Assembly: GCF_009831235.1 (NCBI RefSeq)
Contig: NZ_WUUL01000005.1
Coordinates: forward strand, 62,001-126,000
Direction of reading: 5' to 3'
Source of the DNA: Shimazuella alba
Lineage (GTDB): Bacteria; Bacillota; Bacilli; Thermoactinomycetales; Thermoactinomycetaceae
DNA length: 64,000 nt
The notes beneath the pieces were generated by a model. That model was not told the DNA's origin, did no database searches, and saw nothing but the letters and a program-made list of their open reading frames with translations. The translations under genes were made by a program, and so were the position numbers. Shown here in pieces: positions 19,081-25,862 of this stretch; within the stretch, counting starts at the first letter, position 1, and the number at the start of each line of letters is the position of its first letter.

Positions 19081-19623
19081 ATGTACTCGTTTAAAGCACA
19101 ACACCCAGATTTTAAAATTTTGTCGGAGATGAATGTCCATCATGCAAAGAAAGAACCTCATGGGCAGGAAAAAAGCATCTACCATCTCGCCGGTGTGATG
19201 TACTACACCGATAACTGGAAAGACCGCGCCCATCATCCTTCACGATTAGGAGAAAACCAGATTGGAGTGATCTGCTACGACACGGTTTTCTCGTACACCG
19301 ATGGAACCGTTGTGTGCCGCACTTGGCAGATGAAGGGGCAAGAGAACATCCGCTACGTAGGATATACCCGTTTTTACCCACTTGACAAGGGATCGCGAGG
19401 AGTCAACTTCGAACCGCACAAAGTCGAAAGTGGTCACATCACGGTTCTTAGGGAAGATAGAAACGCGCAAGAAGTGTCGCGATTTCGAAAATCTTCGAGT
19501 CAGTTGAACAACACTGGGCATCCAATCTATAAAAGGACGCCCAGAAATATTTCCAAAGGGAATAATTTCTCAATAAACACCCCACCAAATAATGATTTGT
19601 ATTATACTGTTTACAAGTTGTAA
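19081..19623 (+). pseudogene. Foreign-looking small gene, ends apparently altered
   Basis: The central part (about 19140-19500) uses C/G-ending codons (ATC TAC, GGT GTG ATG TAC TAC ACC) and encodes a His/Tyr/Trp-rich polar protein with no known motif. No ribosome site precedes either ATG (19081 or 19129). The last 40 codons switch to AT-rich host-like sequence and run through a hairpin (19514-19544) that in sibling loci lies after the stop. I infer that the original 5' and 3' ends are lost or shifted. Function unknown. Confidence 0.4.
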
Positions 19624-19652
19624 CACTGACCTCTCCAACAAGGAGTACCAAC

Positions 19653-19850
19653 ATGGCTTACAACCTCACGGACGCTGATGCAAAGAAGGTGGAAGACTTC
19701 CTCTCCCGCGCTGAGGAGATGGCAGAAGAGGCGTACAAACTCTCCAAGAATGGATACGCACCAGACTATCACCTTGTGCAGATGTACACCAGCACTTCTG
19801 AATCCTACTCTCAGCTCGCCGAGAAGTACGCCAAAGTGAAAGAGCTCTAA
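19653..19850 (+). CDS. Small helical protein, 65 aa, foreign codon usage
   Basis: AAGGAG is placed 7 nt before the ATG. The product is acidic and almost entirely amphipathic helix (AEEMAEEAYKLSK, SYSQLAEKYAKVKEL), without Cys or a membrane segment. Third codon positions are mostly C/G (CTC TCC CGC GCT GAG GAG), unlike flanking DNA. A branched hairpin follows. The helical pattern suits a small oligomer or binding protein; no family is recognised. Confidence 0.65.
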   Translation: MAYNLTDADAKKVEDFLSRAEEMAEEAYKLSKNGYAPDYHLVQMYTSTSESYSQLAEKYAKVKEL

Positions 19851-19857
19851 AAGGTCA

Positions 19858-19923
19858 GTCCCCACATAGTAAGAGCACTCCTGTGCCAATGTGCGCTGTT
19901 CAACCAACGCACCTATGTGGGAC
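19858..19923. repeat. Branched inverted repeat after the 65-aa gene
   Basis: GTCCCCACATAG and CTATGTGGGAC pair over 11 bp with one bulged C. Inside lies a second stem, GTGCG/CGCAC (19891-19912). CTTTT follows, so it may terminate weakly. Confidence 0.75.
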
Positions 19924-19999
19924 TACTTTTATATTCATCGATAAACTAAACACCGAAACGAATATATTATCTTAATATTCTATTAATATGAATTTATTG

Positions 20000-20562
20000 A
20001 ACCAGTTCACATTCTGATGGTTAGATGCTCTAAACTGCCAAAAATCATTTGGTGTGCAAATTCCGTTTTAATAATTTTTAAAGTGTATTCCGTGACAGCA
20101 TCATCCCTTCCTACTGAGTAAGCGATTAATATTGAATGTTTCTAATGTTTCCTTGATGACTTGGTTTTTAAAACTCCTTTCCTCGATCTATATGAAACAT
20201 TTGTAGTTGAAGAAAATCTCCCCGAACCGATGCAAAAAACCGCGCAACCAACTCTTTATTCTTCTGATAACCTATCATGAATTCAATAATCCCCCAATTG
20301 AAAAGATCAACCAGGACTCATATGTAATTCCATTTATATCGGACTCAGACATAAGTTAAATCACTGACCACCACCTTTTCACTTCTTCTTGGTGAAACTG
20401 ACTATTTAAATTGAGCTTTGTTTAAGAAGAAACAAGGTCTTACTTTACTCCTTCATAATCCACCAATTCGTCGTCTAAACACGATGAACTCCCTCTTATA
20501 TAATTCCGCTTTAATTTTCCGTATTAGGTCATAGTGTATGTGACCTATTTTTCTGTGTCCAG
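20000..20562 (-). pseudogene. Decayed IS3/IS150-type transposase (orfB) relic
   Basis: On the minus strand, read across frames, pieces of an rve integrase are clear: VVSDLTYV, then FASVRGDFLQLQMFHIDRGKEF (with the DRG of the DDE motif), then SRKG near where SRKGCPYDN is normal. Stops and shifts interrupt it repeatedly. The right end carries a GTGTCCA-like IS end. Non-functional. Confidence 0.7.
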
Positions 20563-20564
20563 AT

Positions 20565-20665
20565 AAGTGTAGAAGATCCCCCCAACCATCTACATGAAGA
20601 GGTGAGGGGTCTTAGAAACTTTCATCTACTGACGAAATATTTACTAAGCTTGTAACGTAGTTTCT
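20565..20665. mobile_element. IS200/IS605-type right-end relic
   Basis: The stretch GAGGGGTCTTAGAAACT...ATATTTACTAAGCTT closely resembles the end of the tnpB relic at 31580-31615 (GGGGATTCTTAGGAACT...ATATTTACTAAGCTT). Only this end remains. Confidence 0.55.
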
Positions 20666-20723
20666 ACGCTAAGAAATTTTATTTCTCCGTTCAAAACCTC
20701 GCACCTATTTCTGTAAAAACTAC

Positions 20724-20768
20724 CAATTAGAGTTGTAATTATTTGAAAAATACAACTCCAATTGATAT
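20724..20768. repeat. Inverted repeat in AT-rich leader
   Basis: AATTAGAGTTGTA pairs with TACAACTCCAATT (one mismatch) around a 13-nt loop. It lies about 170 nt upstream of the 173-aa gene and could be an operator; no regulator is known. Confidence 0.6.
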
Positions 20769-20807
20769 AGTATTTCACAGAAGGTTCTAATCCTTCCCTT
20801 CAATACA

Positions 20808-20872
20808 AGTCTGGGTCCCTGTGTATGTATGCTCAGTTTTCAGCTCTGAGCTCATACACAGGGACCCAGACT
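20808..20872. repeat. Perfect 20-bp hairpin upstream of the 173-aa gene
   Basis: AGTCTGGGTCCCTGTGTATG (20808-20827) and its exact complement (20853-20872) enclose a further GCTCAG/CTGAGC stem. No T-tract follows, so it is not a plain terminator. It lies 62 nt before the ATG at 20935. Confidence 0.92.
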
Positions 20873-20934
20873 GGCAGTTACTTGAAACTGTTTGTTTGGT
20901 GATCCCTCTATAACTTAATAAGGGGTTTTACCAC

Positions 20935-21456
20935 ATGAAAAAGTTCACATTGAAGCGTTACAACCTCACCAAGGCTCAAGTTAGGAAGAATTGTACCGAT
21001 AAGGAAGGCAACTGGCTTCCTGGGGTGCTTGGAATCCTAATGATTGACAAAGGTATCAATGACCGCGGTGAAGCGAGAGGATTCTTAGAAGTTTTGGAGA
21101 TTCCGTCTGATATGATCCAGCTGATCCTCGAAGATATTGAACCTGAATTGGTTCGAAATCTTCAACGAGTTGAGCAGACTCAGGTCAAGGAAGGTACGGA
21201 AGCTAAGAGTTCTCCCACGCCAGACACAAAGCTGCAAATGGCAACAACAATATTTGCCGCTCTGTTAGGGATATTTTTTACTACCTTCCCCAGTATTCTT
21301 GTTTCATTGATAGTGACAGACAAAGACCTCACTGGTCGAGTTCTCACCTATCTCAAAGAGTACTTCTGGGTTTTCCCGCTTGGCGTAGTAGCTCTGGTCA
21401 TTGGAACGGTGTACGTTTTCCGTAAAATTTTTTCTGTCAAACAGTCTCAAAAGTAA
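20935..21456 (+). CDS. Hypothetical protein with C-terminal membrane hairpin, 173 aa
   Basis: AAGGGG is 9 nt before the ATG. Residues 1-80 are soluble and charged, with RYNLTKAQVRKNCTDKEGNW at the start and a short helical region. Residues 100-124 and 140-162 are membrane segments (TTIFAALLGIFFTTFPSILV; FPLGVVALVIGTVYVF) joined by a short loop, followed by a basic tail. The two-helix layout after a soluble domain recalls small effector or holin-like proteins, but no family is recognised. Codon use is mixed, less AT-rich than flanks. Confidence 0.65.
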   Translation: MKKFTLKRYNLTKAQVRKNCTDKEGNWLPGVLGILMIDKGINDRGEARGFLEVLEIPSDMIQLILEDIEPELVRNLQRVEQTQVKEGTEAKSSPTPDTKLQMATTIFAALLGIFFTTFPSILVSLIVTDKDLTGRVLTYLKEYFWVFPLGVVALVIGTVYVFRKIFSVKQSQK

Positions 21457-21463
21457 CCCACCA
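21438..21463 (+). repeat. 26-bp direct repeat, copy 1
   Basis: Covers the last codons and stop of the 173-aa gene, starting CAAACAGTCTCAAAAGTAAC. An identical copy lies 170 bp downstream. Confidence 0.95.
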
Positions 21464-21476
21464 ATTGAAGGAGATC

Positions 21477-21563
21477 ATGTCTCGAGTAGACATGGTCTTG
21501 CTGATACCAACCCAGAAAGAGGATTCCTTCTTTCTTGCAAAATATAAAAACACACATCCATAG
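21477..21563 (+). CDS. Possible 28-aa small protein
   Basis: The ATG follows AAGGAG after 4 nt and opens 28 codons (MSRVDMVLLIPTQKE...). It lies directly after the 173-aa gene, and its start overlaps a small GACATG hairpin. The stop falls in the loop of the terminator hairpin. It may be a translated leader or a remnant. Confidence 0.3.
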   Translation: MSRVDMVLLIPTQKEDSFFLAKYKNTHP

Positions 21564-21582
21564 TTGGATGTGTGTTTATTTT
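21548..21582 (+). terminator. Intrinsic terminator
   Basis: AAACACACATCCA and TGGATGTGTGTTT form a 13-bp perfect stem with a 4-nt loop, followed by ATTTTA. Confidence 0.88.
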
Positions 21583-21607
21583 AAAAGACGGAATCCATCA
21601 GGTCTGC

Positions 21608-21633
21608 CAAACAGTCTCAAAAGTAACCCACCA
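21608..21633 (+). repeat. 26-bp direct repeat, copy 2
   Basis: Identical to 21438-21463, now in non-coding DNA. It is bracketed by ATCCATCAGG (21593-21602) and its complement CCTGATGGAT (21667-21676). It looks like the scar of a duplication or insertion. Confidence 0.95.
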
Positions 21634-21679
21634 CAGATATACTTATTTTTAACTTAATTTGGGGTCCCTGATGGATAGC

Positions 21680-22070
21680 GTCATTATAACACGGGTGGAA
21701 GTATATAGCAAATTAATTCAGGAATGATCAGAATATTATTTTAATCATGACTACCCGTAAAACGTGTGGTTTACTCAAGGCTTAAAAGTTTTACAGACAT
21801 CCGTCATAAACATTTCGTTCTAATGTAATAAACACGCTGAATTTAAGGGTTTCCCATCCGCAAAAACTCTACATACGTCTTCTAACGTAATTAACTCGCC
21901 ACTCAACCACACTATTTATATCTATTTATCGCTTCCCAAAACGAAAGAGAGCAAATTTGCAGTTTAACATATAAACCGGTGTATACCAACGAATATCCGC
22001 ACTAGTTAAACGTTATCCCATTGAAAATATACTGAAAACAAATTAAACTAAAGTTAGTCATAACCTACCC
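21680..22070. other. AT-rich non-coding stretch
   Basis: No frame with a ribosome site, no tRNA and no strong hairpin seen. It presumably carries the promoter for the gene at 22086. Confidence 0.4.
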
Positions 22071-22085
22071 CTACAGGAGGCTCCT

Positions 22086-22304
22086 GTGTCCGCTCGCGCT
22101 GAAATCGCTCCTGGTGTCCACTTCGACGGTGAGACGCTGGTTCACACCGTCGTGGACGAGTTCGGTCCTGCCGAGTTGAGGTTCAACGTCGCCCTGGCTG
22201 ACATGTTCTCGACGCCCTACTTCTTCGCAGACGAGAAGGGCAGCGAGCGTTACGTCGACCCGGTAACGGGAGAGGTGACGGGCAAGATCGCCCCACGCCG
22301 CTAG
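22086..22304 (+). CDS. Small protein of 72 aa with actinobacterial-type codon usage
   Basis: Nearly every codon ends in C or G (CAC TTC GAC, GTC GTG GAC GAG TTC), far from the host's AT-rich usage, which indicates recent acquisition from a high-GC source or phage. The start is GTG with AGGAGG 5 nt upstream. The product is acidic; it has a strand-rich beginning (VHFDGETLVHTVVDEFG) and an end with DPVTGEVTGKIAPRR. No family is recognised. A small hairpin, ACAGGA/TCCTGT (22320-22335), follows. Confidence 0.7.
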   Translation: MSARAEIAPGVHFDGETLVHTVVDEFGPAELRFNVALADMFSTPYFFADEKGSERYVDPVTGEVTGKIAPRR

Positions 22305-22339
22305 TTGAGCACACAAGAGCCCACAGGACAACTCCTGTA

Positions 22340-22780
22340 GCTGTGCTCCACACGGAGTACACCTGAGCAACTGCTTCCATGAAGCGGCTGTTCGGGCTCG
22401 ATTATAATATTTATGCACATAAATTTGACATCCTTTCCTTCGGAATAACGCAAATAGAACACCATTGAGTCTTTTCACGGTAAAAAACACCGCTGGAGTA
22501 CTATGTACCTTTCAGCGGATTTTTAATGCCTTTATACAGCAAATTATTTTTTTCAGCAGTGGGAATTTGTTATTTTAGTATATATCTGGCGGCAATTGGA
22601 TAGAAAACAGGTAGACTAATCCATCTGTTTACAGCAGTTCTACCCCTTAAACCTTCTGCTGCGACAAGCTGTAACAGGGGTTTTTCACCTTTTATTTCAC
22701 GAACTAAAAAAGCACCTGCCCTATCCCGTTTATGACAACGGTTTAGACACGTGCTCACGCAGTTACCCACGTTTTAAAAT
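22340..22780. other. Non-coding stretch before tRNA-Cys
   Basis: A 66-codon open frame exists on the minus strand (22570-22770) but has no ribosome site and I do not accept it as a gene. Short GC-rich inverted repeats near 22340-22400 continue the composition of the preceding gene. Nothing else is recognised. Confidence 0.4.
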
Positions 22781-22786
22781 ATGAGA

Positions 22787-22860
<74 letters not shown>

Positions 22861-23134
22861 ATATGAAAAATTACGTATTTTTCCTTCTATTTATGTGGTT
22901 CATTTAATTTAACCGCCATTCATCAGACACTTGAATAGTCTACCATATTCTCCGAAAAAGTCAATACCATTTTTGGAAAAGGCATAAATCAATTTGAAAT
23001 AATAGCAATTATTCATCGTTAGCTATTTTACGTAAAAATCAGTGACTAGACGATATCCATTGACACCAGTTTGTCGTCCTCACCTTCTTTAGCGTATAAA
23101 AAACACTAGGTGAAACGGACGAGTGCCCTTTCTC

Positions 23135-23314
23135 TTACTTTAGTCCAGATTCGAAAATCCCCTTGGTATGAAAGGTGATCCCTTCATACTCCAAAAGACC
23201 GCCTCCTATCCGAAGATACTTGATGGCAGATCTATTTTCATTGTCAATTCGGACATTCTTCTCAGCGATCTTGCCATTGTAAAGATGTCCATACCAGTTG
23301 TACGTTAGCTTCAT
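23135..23314 (-). CDS. Doubtful hypothetical protein, 59 aa
   Basis: The frame is open from 23464 to 23135. A plausible protein part begins MKLTYNWYGHLYNG at 23314, with mixed charged and Gly-rich sequence (LRIGGGLLEYEGI). The ribosome site is weak (AAAGG too close). The upstream half overlaps the leader of the YugN-like gene on the other strand. It may be a decayed gene. Confidence 0.25.
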   Translation of the reverse strand: MKLTYNWYGHLYNGKIAEKNVRIDNENRSAIKYLRIGGGLLEYEGITFHTKGIFESGLK

Positions 23315-23462
23315 ACCTTTATTGGTAGTGATCTCTCTCCGTTGATTTCTGGCAGTGAAGTCACTATTTTCCCTTATCATTATAAACACAAACGCTCTAC
23401 TGTGTCTTTTATGTATGAGAAAACATAAAACTTCAAACACTAGACCAGAAAGGAGTATACAC

Positions 23463-23879
23463 ATGATACCGATTGATTCCCCTATGGAAGGGAAACAACT
23501 GCAATTTGATACGATATCTCAAAAATTAGAACAAGATGATTTTCATTTAGGTGGAGGTTATACATATGATCATGGTTATTTTGACAAAGCTTTAGATTGG
23601 GAAGAAGAACAAGGGAATCGATACTTTCTTCGTGTACCTGTCTATCAAGTTAATGGGGATATCGGAGATCCAGATACATTAGTCCAAATCGGAAAACCTT
23701 TTGTCATCAAGCATGAATTTCGAACTCGTACCAATGATCCAAATGGAGATGCTGGTGTATTCAGCGGTTTGGTAGATCAGTTTACCACTCCGATCCCTGC
23801 GGAAGATGACCCAATTGATCCAAAATGGATCTCACGAGCAAAAGATATCCTGATCCATGTCGAAAATAAACTTATGTAG
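23463..23879 (+). CDS. YugN-like family protein, 138 aa
   Basis: Matches the small Bacillales YugN family as I remember it: MIPIDSPMEGKQLQF, then LGGGYTYDHGYFD, then YFLRVPVYQVNGDIGD and VQIGKPFVIKHEF. YugN-like proteins are soluble, have a compact all-beta look and no known function. The ATG at 23463 is preceded by AAAGGAG at 8 nt; the upstream part of the open frame is leader. Monocistronic. Confidence 0.85.
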   Translation: MIPIDSPMEGKQLQFDTISQKLEQDDFHLGGGYTYDHGYFDKALDWEEEQGNRYFLRVPVYQVNGDIGDPDTLVQIGKPFVIKHEFRTRTNDPNGDAGVFSGLVDQFTTPIPAEDDPIDPKWISRAKDILIHVENKLM

Positions 23880-23925
23880 AATATTTACAACCCTAAAGAG
23901 TTGGTTTCCCCTATCAATCATTTAG

Positions 23926-23966
23926 ACAAAAAAATGTTACTCCGGATATAGAGCAACATTTTTTAC
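23926..23966 (-). terminator. Terminator of the tRNA cluster
   Basis: On the minus strand AAAATGTTGCTC pairs with GAGTAACATTTT, followed by TTTT, 13 nt past the tRNA-Gly CCA. Confidence 0.85.
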
Positions 23967-23978
23967 TACTTATTATTC

Positions 23979-24052
23979 TGGCAGGGGCGGTAGGAATTGA
24001 ACCCACACTGGAGGTTTTGGAGACCTCTGTTCTACCATTAAACTACGCCCCT
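23979..24052 (-). tRNA. tRNA-Gly (anticodon TCC)
   Basis: Acceptor AGGGGCG/CGCCCCT, anticodon loop CTCCAAA, T-arm with GGGTTCAATTCC, discriminator G and encoded CCA. The 5' base is A rather than the usual G, with a matching T at the 3' side. Confidence 0.94.
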
Positions 24053-24059
24053 AAAACTT

Positions 24060-24086
24060 AACCACCAAATTTTTTTTGGTGGTTAT
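24060..24086. terminator. Small hairpin between tRNA-Thr and tRNA-Gly
   Basis: AACCACCAAA and TTTGGTGGTT pair around a T-rich loop. It could process or partly terminate the tRNA transcript. Confidence 0.5.
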
Positions 24087-24092
24087 TTGAGT

Positions 24093-24168
24093 TGGTGCTG
24101 GCAGCAGGAATCGAACCCGCGACCTACTGATTACAAGTCAGTTGCTCTGCCTGCTGAGCTATGCCAGC
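24093..24168 (-). tRNA. tRNA-Thr (anticodon TGT)
   Basis: Acceptor GCTGGCA/TGCCAGC, anticodon loop CTTGTAA, T-arm CGGGTTCGATTCCTG, discriminator A and encoded CCA. Confidence 0.97.
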
Positions 24169-24188
24169 TTATTAAAAAGTGTTTCAAA

Positions 24189-24264
<76 letters not shown>

Positions 24265-24277
24265 ATCTATGTAAAGA

Positions 24278-24369
24278 TGGCGGAGAGGGAGGGATTCGAA
24301 CCCTCGATACGCTTTTGACGTATACACGATTTCCAATCGTGCTCCTTCGGCCAGCTCGGACACCTCTCC
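24278..24369 (-). tRNA. tRNA-Ser (anticodon GGA)
   Basis: A class II tRNA of 92 nt with acceptor GGAGAGG/CCTCTCC, anticodon loop TTGGAAA, a long variable arm (TATACG...CGTAT region) and encoded CCA. First gene of the Ser-Phe-Thr-Gly cluster. Confidence 0.97.
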
Positions 24370-24881
24370 AAACACTTTGTTTTTGTCAGGAACGAGATCT
24401 ATCTTAACCCGGATAAGGGTATATTGTCAACCCTTTTTTATCTTTCTTTTTATTTCTTTTTTCTATTCAAGAATTTCCACTAAAACAGGCTTTTTTTGAA
24501 GCCATCAGTTATTGTTGATATCACTGCATAAATAAAGTTTATACATATTAGGTAGTCACTTGATGGTTGCCCACTTACGATACAAGTCGTACTATGTCAT
24601 ATCGCGGCAAGTTTCGCTATGTTTTCCGCGTCTGCTCTTCCTAACCAACAAAGACATTCCACTCGCGAGCATCTTCACTTATATGGAATCATGCAACAAG
24701 CTCAAAAAAATGATAAAATTTGAATAAATTCATATCCATCCCTGCAACTTGGCTATAAGAGAACAACAAAATTCACCTAAAATTTCTTATAGAGTTTTTA
24801 AATAAAATCTATTTACAAAACAGACGTTTCTATGTTATTGTAATAAACAATGAATTACATCATTTCAGTGTTACCTAAATA
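24370..24881. other. Intergenic region between tRNA cluster and retron RNA
   Basis: No gene seen. The right end probably holds the promoter for the structured RNA: TTTACA at about 24811 with AT-rich sequence 17 nt on. The left end carries the tRNA-cluster promoter on the minus strand. I see no repeats. Confidence 0.4.
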
Positions 24882-25096
24882 AAAGTTATCTAGCTTCCTT
24901 GTGTACGGTGTTACGCCGTATCAGCGTGCAAGCTTCTCATACATCATCCGGTCCCGCGTTACTATACTAGCCCTACCGGGGTGGGGGGTGATTGTGAATC
25001 GCCTAAGAAGGCAGTCGCCGCGATCACAATCGACCCCCCACCCCGGGGGCTAGCTCAGTGGCGTTACCAGATCATAGTGTTTTCGTAGATAACTTT
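24882..25096 (+). ncRNA. Putative retron ncRNA (msr-msd)
   Basis: The ends are complementary over 11 nt: AAAGTTATCTA (24882-24892, a1) and TAGATAACTTT (25086-25096, a2). G24893 lies immediately after a1 in the context TA-GC, the same context as the branching G of Ec86 (TTA-GC). An msr-like hairpin follows (24904-24910 with 24914-24920, loop TTA). Then comes a very stable stem of about 30 bp, 24967-25001 with 25021-25053, with three small bulges and a GCC/GGC-capped loop, as expected for msd. A terminator begins 7 nt after a2. The adjacent RT operon makes this the cognate RNA by inference; no msDNA is known. Confidence 0.78.
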
Positions 25097-25100
25097 CTTC

Positions 25101-25135
25101 AAAACCTAGCTAAAGCTCTCTAGCTAGGTTTTTTA
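25101..25135 (+). terminator. Terminator of the retron RNA
   Basis: AACCTAGCTA and TAGCTAGGTT form a 10-bp perfect stem with an 8-nt loop, followed by TTTTATTA. The T-run on the plus strand fixes the direction of the RNA. Confidence 0.9.
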
Positions 25136-25156
25136 TTATATATGTATATAAGCAGC

Positions 25157-25190
25157 GACTGGTCACTTGCACGGATTCAAGTGACCAGTC
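25157..25190. repeat. Perfect 13-bp inverted repeat
   Basis: GACTGGTCACTTG and CAAGTGACCAGTC flank an 8-nt loop, 31 nt beyond the stop of the minus-strand gene at 25221. No T-tract on either strand. Confidence 0.92.
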
Positions 25191-25220
25191 CTATTGCGCT
25201 TTGAAGCAGAGAGTAAGGCT

Positions 25221-25583
25221 CTACAGGAATGAGTCAGTAGGAGATCCGAAGGATCTCTCCCGTCCCCGAAGACTCCGAAGCGCGTTCAACAGCTCTTCAC
25301 GCTTCTCGTCGGGGACAAGGGAGAAGCGGAACGCCTTGGAGATCTTATCGGAGTCATCCTTGACCGTCAGTTCGATGGTGTCGCCATCGTCGACGAATTC
25401 AAACTTGTCAGACGGCTCGGTTGCCTTCTCGATGTGGGTAAGGAATCCAGCGGCATCCGCGACGTAATCATCCCCCAAACTCAGACCAGAACCTTGCCCT
25501 CCATCTCCCACGTACTGAATGTGAGAGTAGATGCATTCCTGAGCGATCAATTCAACACCCTGAAGGTTGTCGAAGCTGCTCAT
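25221..25583 (-). CDS. Small acidic protein, 120 aa, foreign codon usage
   Basis: The ATG at 25583 has GGAGG 5 nt upstream (the frame continues 7 codons farther without need). C/G-ending codons dominate, unlike the neighbouring retron genes. The product is acidic and soluble, with strands in the middle (DKFEFVDDGDTIELTVKDD) and a helical end (DEKREELLNALRSLR). No family is recognised. It lies convergent between the retron RNA and the retron operon and ends in a perfect hairpin, like the other orphan genes here. A retron accessory role is possible but unsupported. Confidence 0.7.
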   Translation of the reverse strand: MSSFDNLQGVELIAQECIYSHIQYVGDGGQGSGLSLGDDYVADAAGFLTHIEKATEPSDKFEFVDDGDTIELTVKDDSDKISKAFRFSLVPDEKREELLNALRSLRGRERSFGSPTDSFL

Positions 25584-25803
25584 TTTTCCTCCGTCTATAC
25601 GCAACGAATTGAACTTATCTTCAGTATAATCATCATCTTATCCATCTTTCATTTATCATTTTATTTATTATGAATTCAACCTAAATCTCCTTTATTGCGA
25701 ATATATTTTCGGTTCTTTCTTGACGCAATTCTCTTAAATCGTATATATTTATTTAAAATAGTCTTTTTTAGCATACGTTTCAAAATCAAAACCATTGTGA
25801 TAT

Positions 25804-25837
25804 GACCTGACCGTTCTGTAGGTCAGGTTTTTATTTT
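25804..25837 (+). terminator. Terminator or attenuator directly before the retron operon
   Basis: CCTGACC (25806-25812) pairs with GGTCAGG (25821-25827) and is followed by TTTTTATTTT. It ends 25 nt before the GTG of the first operon gene, leaving no room for a promoter after it. Transcription must therefore read through, which suggests an attenuator. Confidence 0.75.
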
Positions 25838-25862
25838 GCACGAAAAAGAAAGGAGCCATCTT

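Noticed and set aside
20808-20872. A second retron RNA
   Set aside because: Strong hairpin, but no complementary a1/a2 ends, no msr-like part and no RT next to it.
22570-22770. A 66-codon minus-strand frame before tRNA-Cys
   Set aside because: GTG start without a ribosome site, and no recognisable family; kept as non-coding.
24882-25135. CRISPR-like repeat or riboswitch upstream of the retron
   Set aside because: No repeated units, and no downstream gene in register with a switch; the fold fits msr-msd.
25836-25862. TTG 25836 as start of the first retron gene
   Set aside because: It lies in the T-tract of the terminator and has no ribosome site; GTG 25863 has AAAGGAG at the right spacing.
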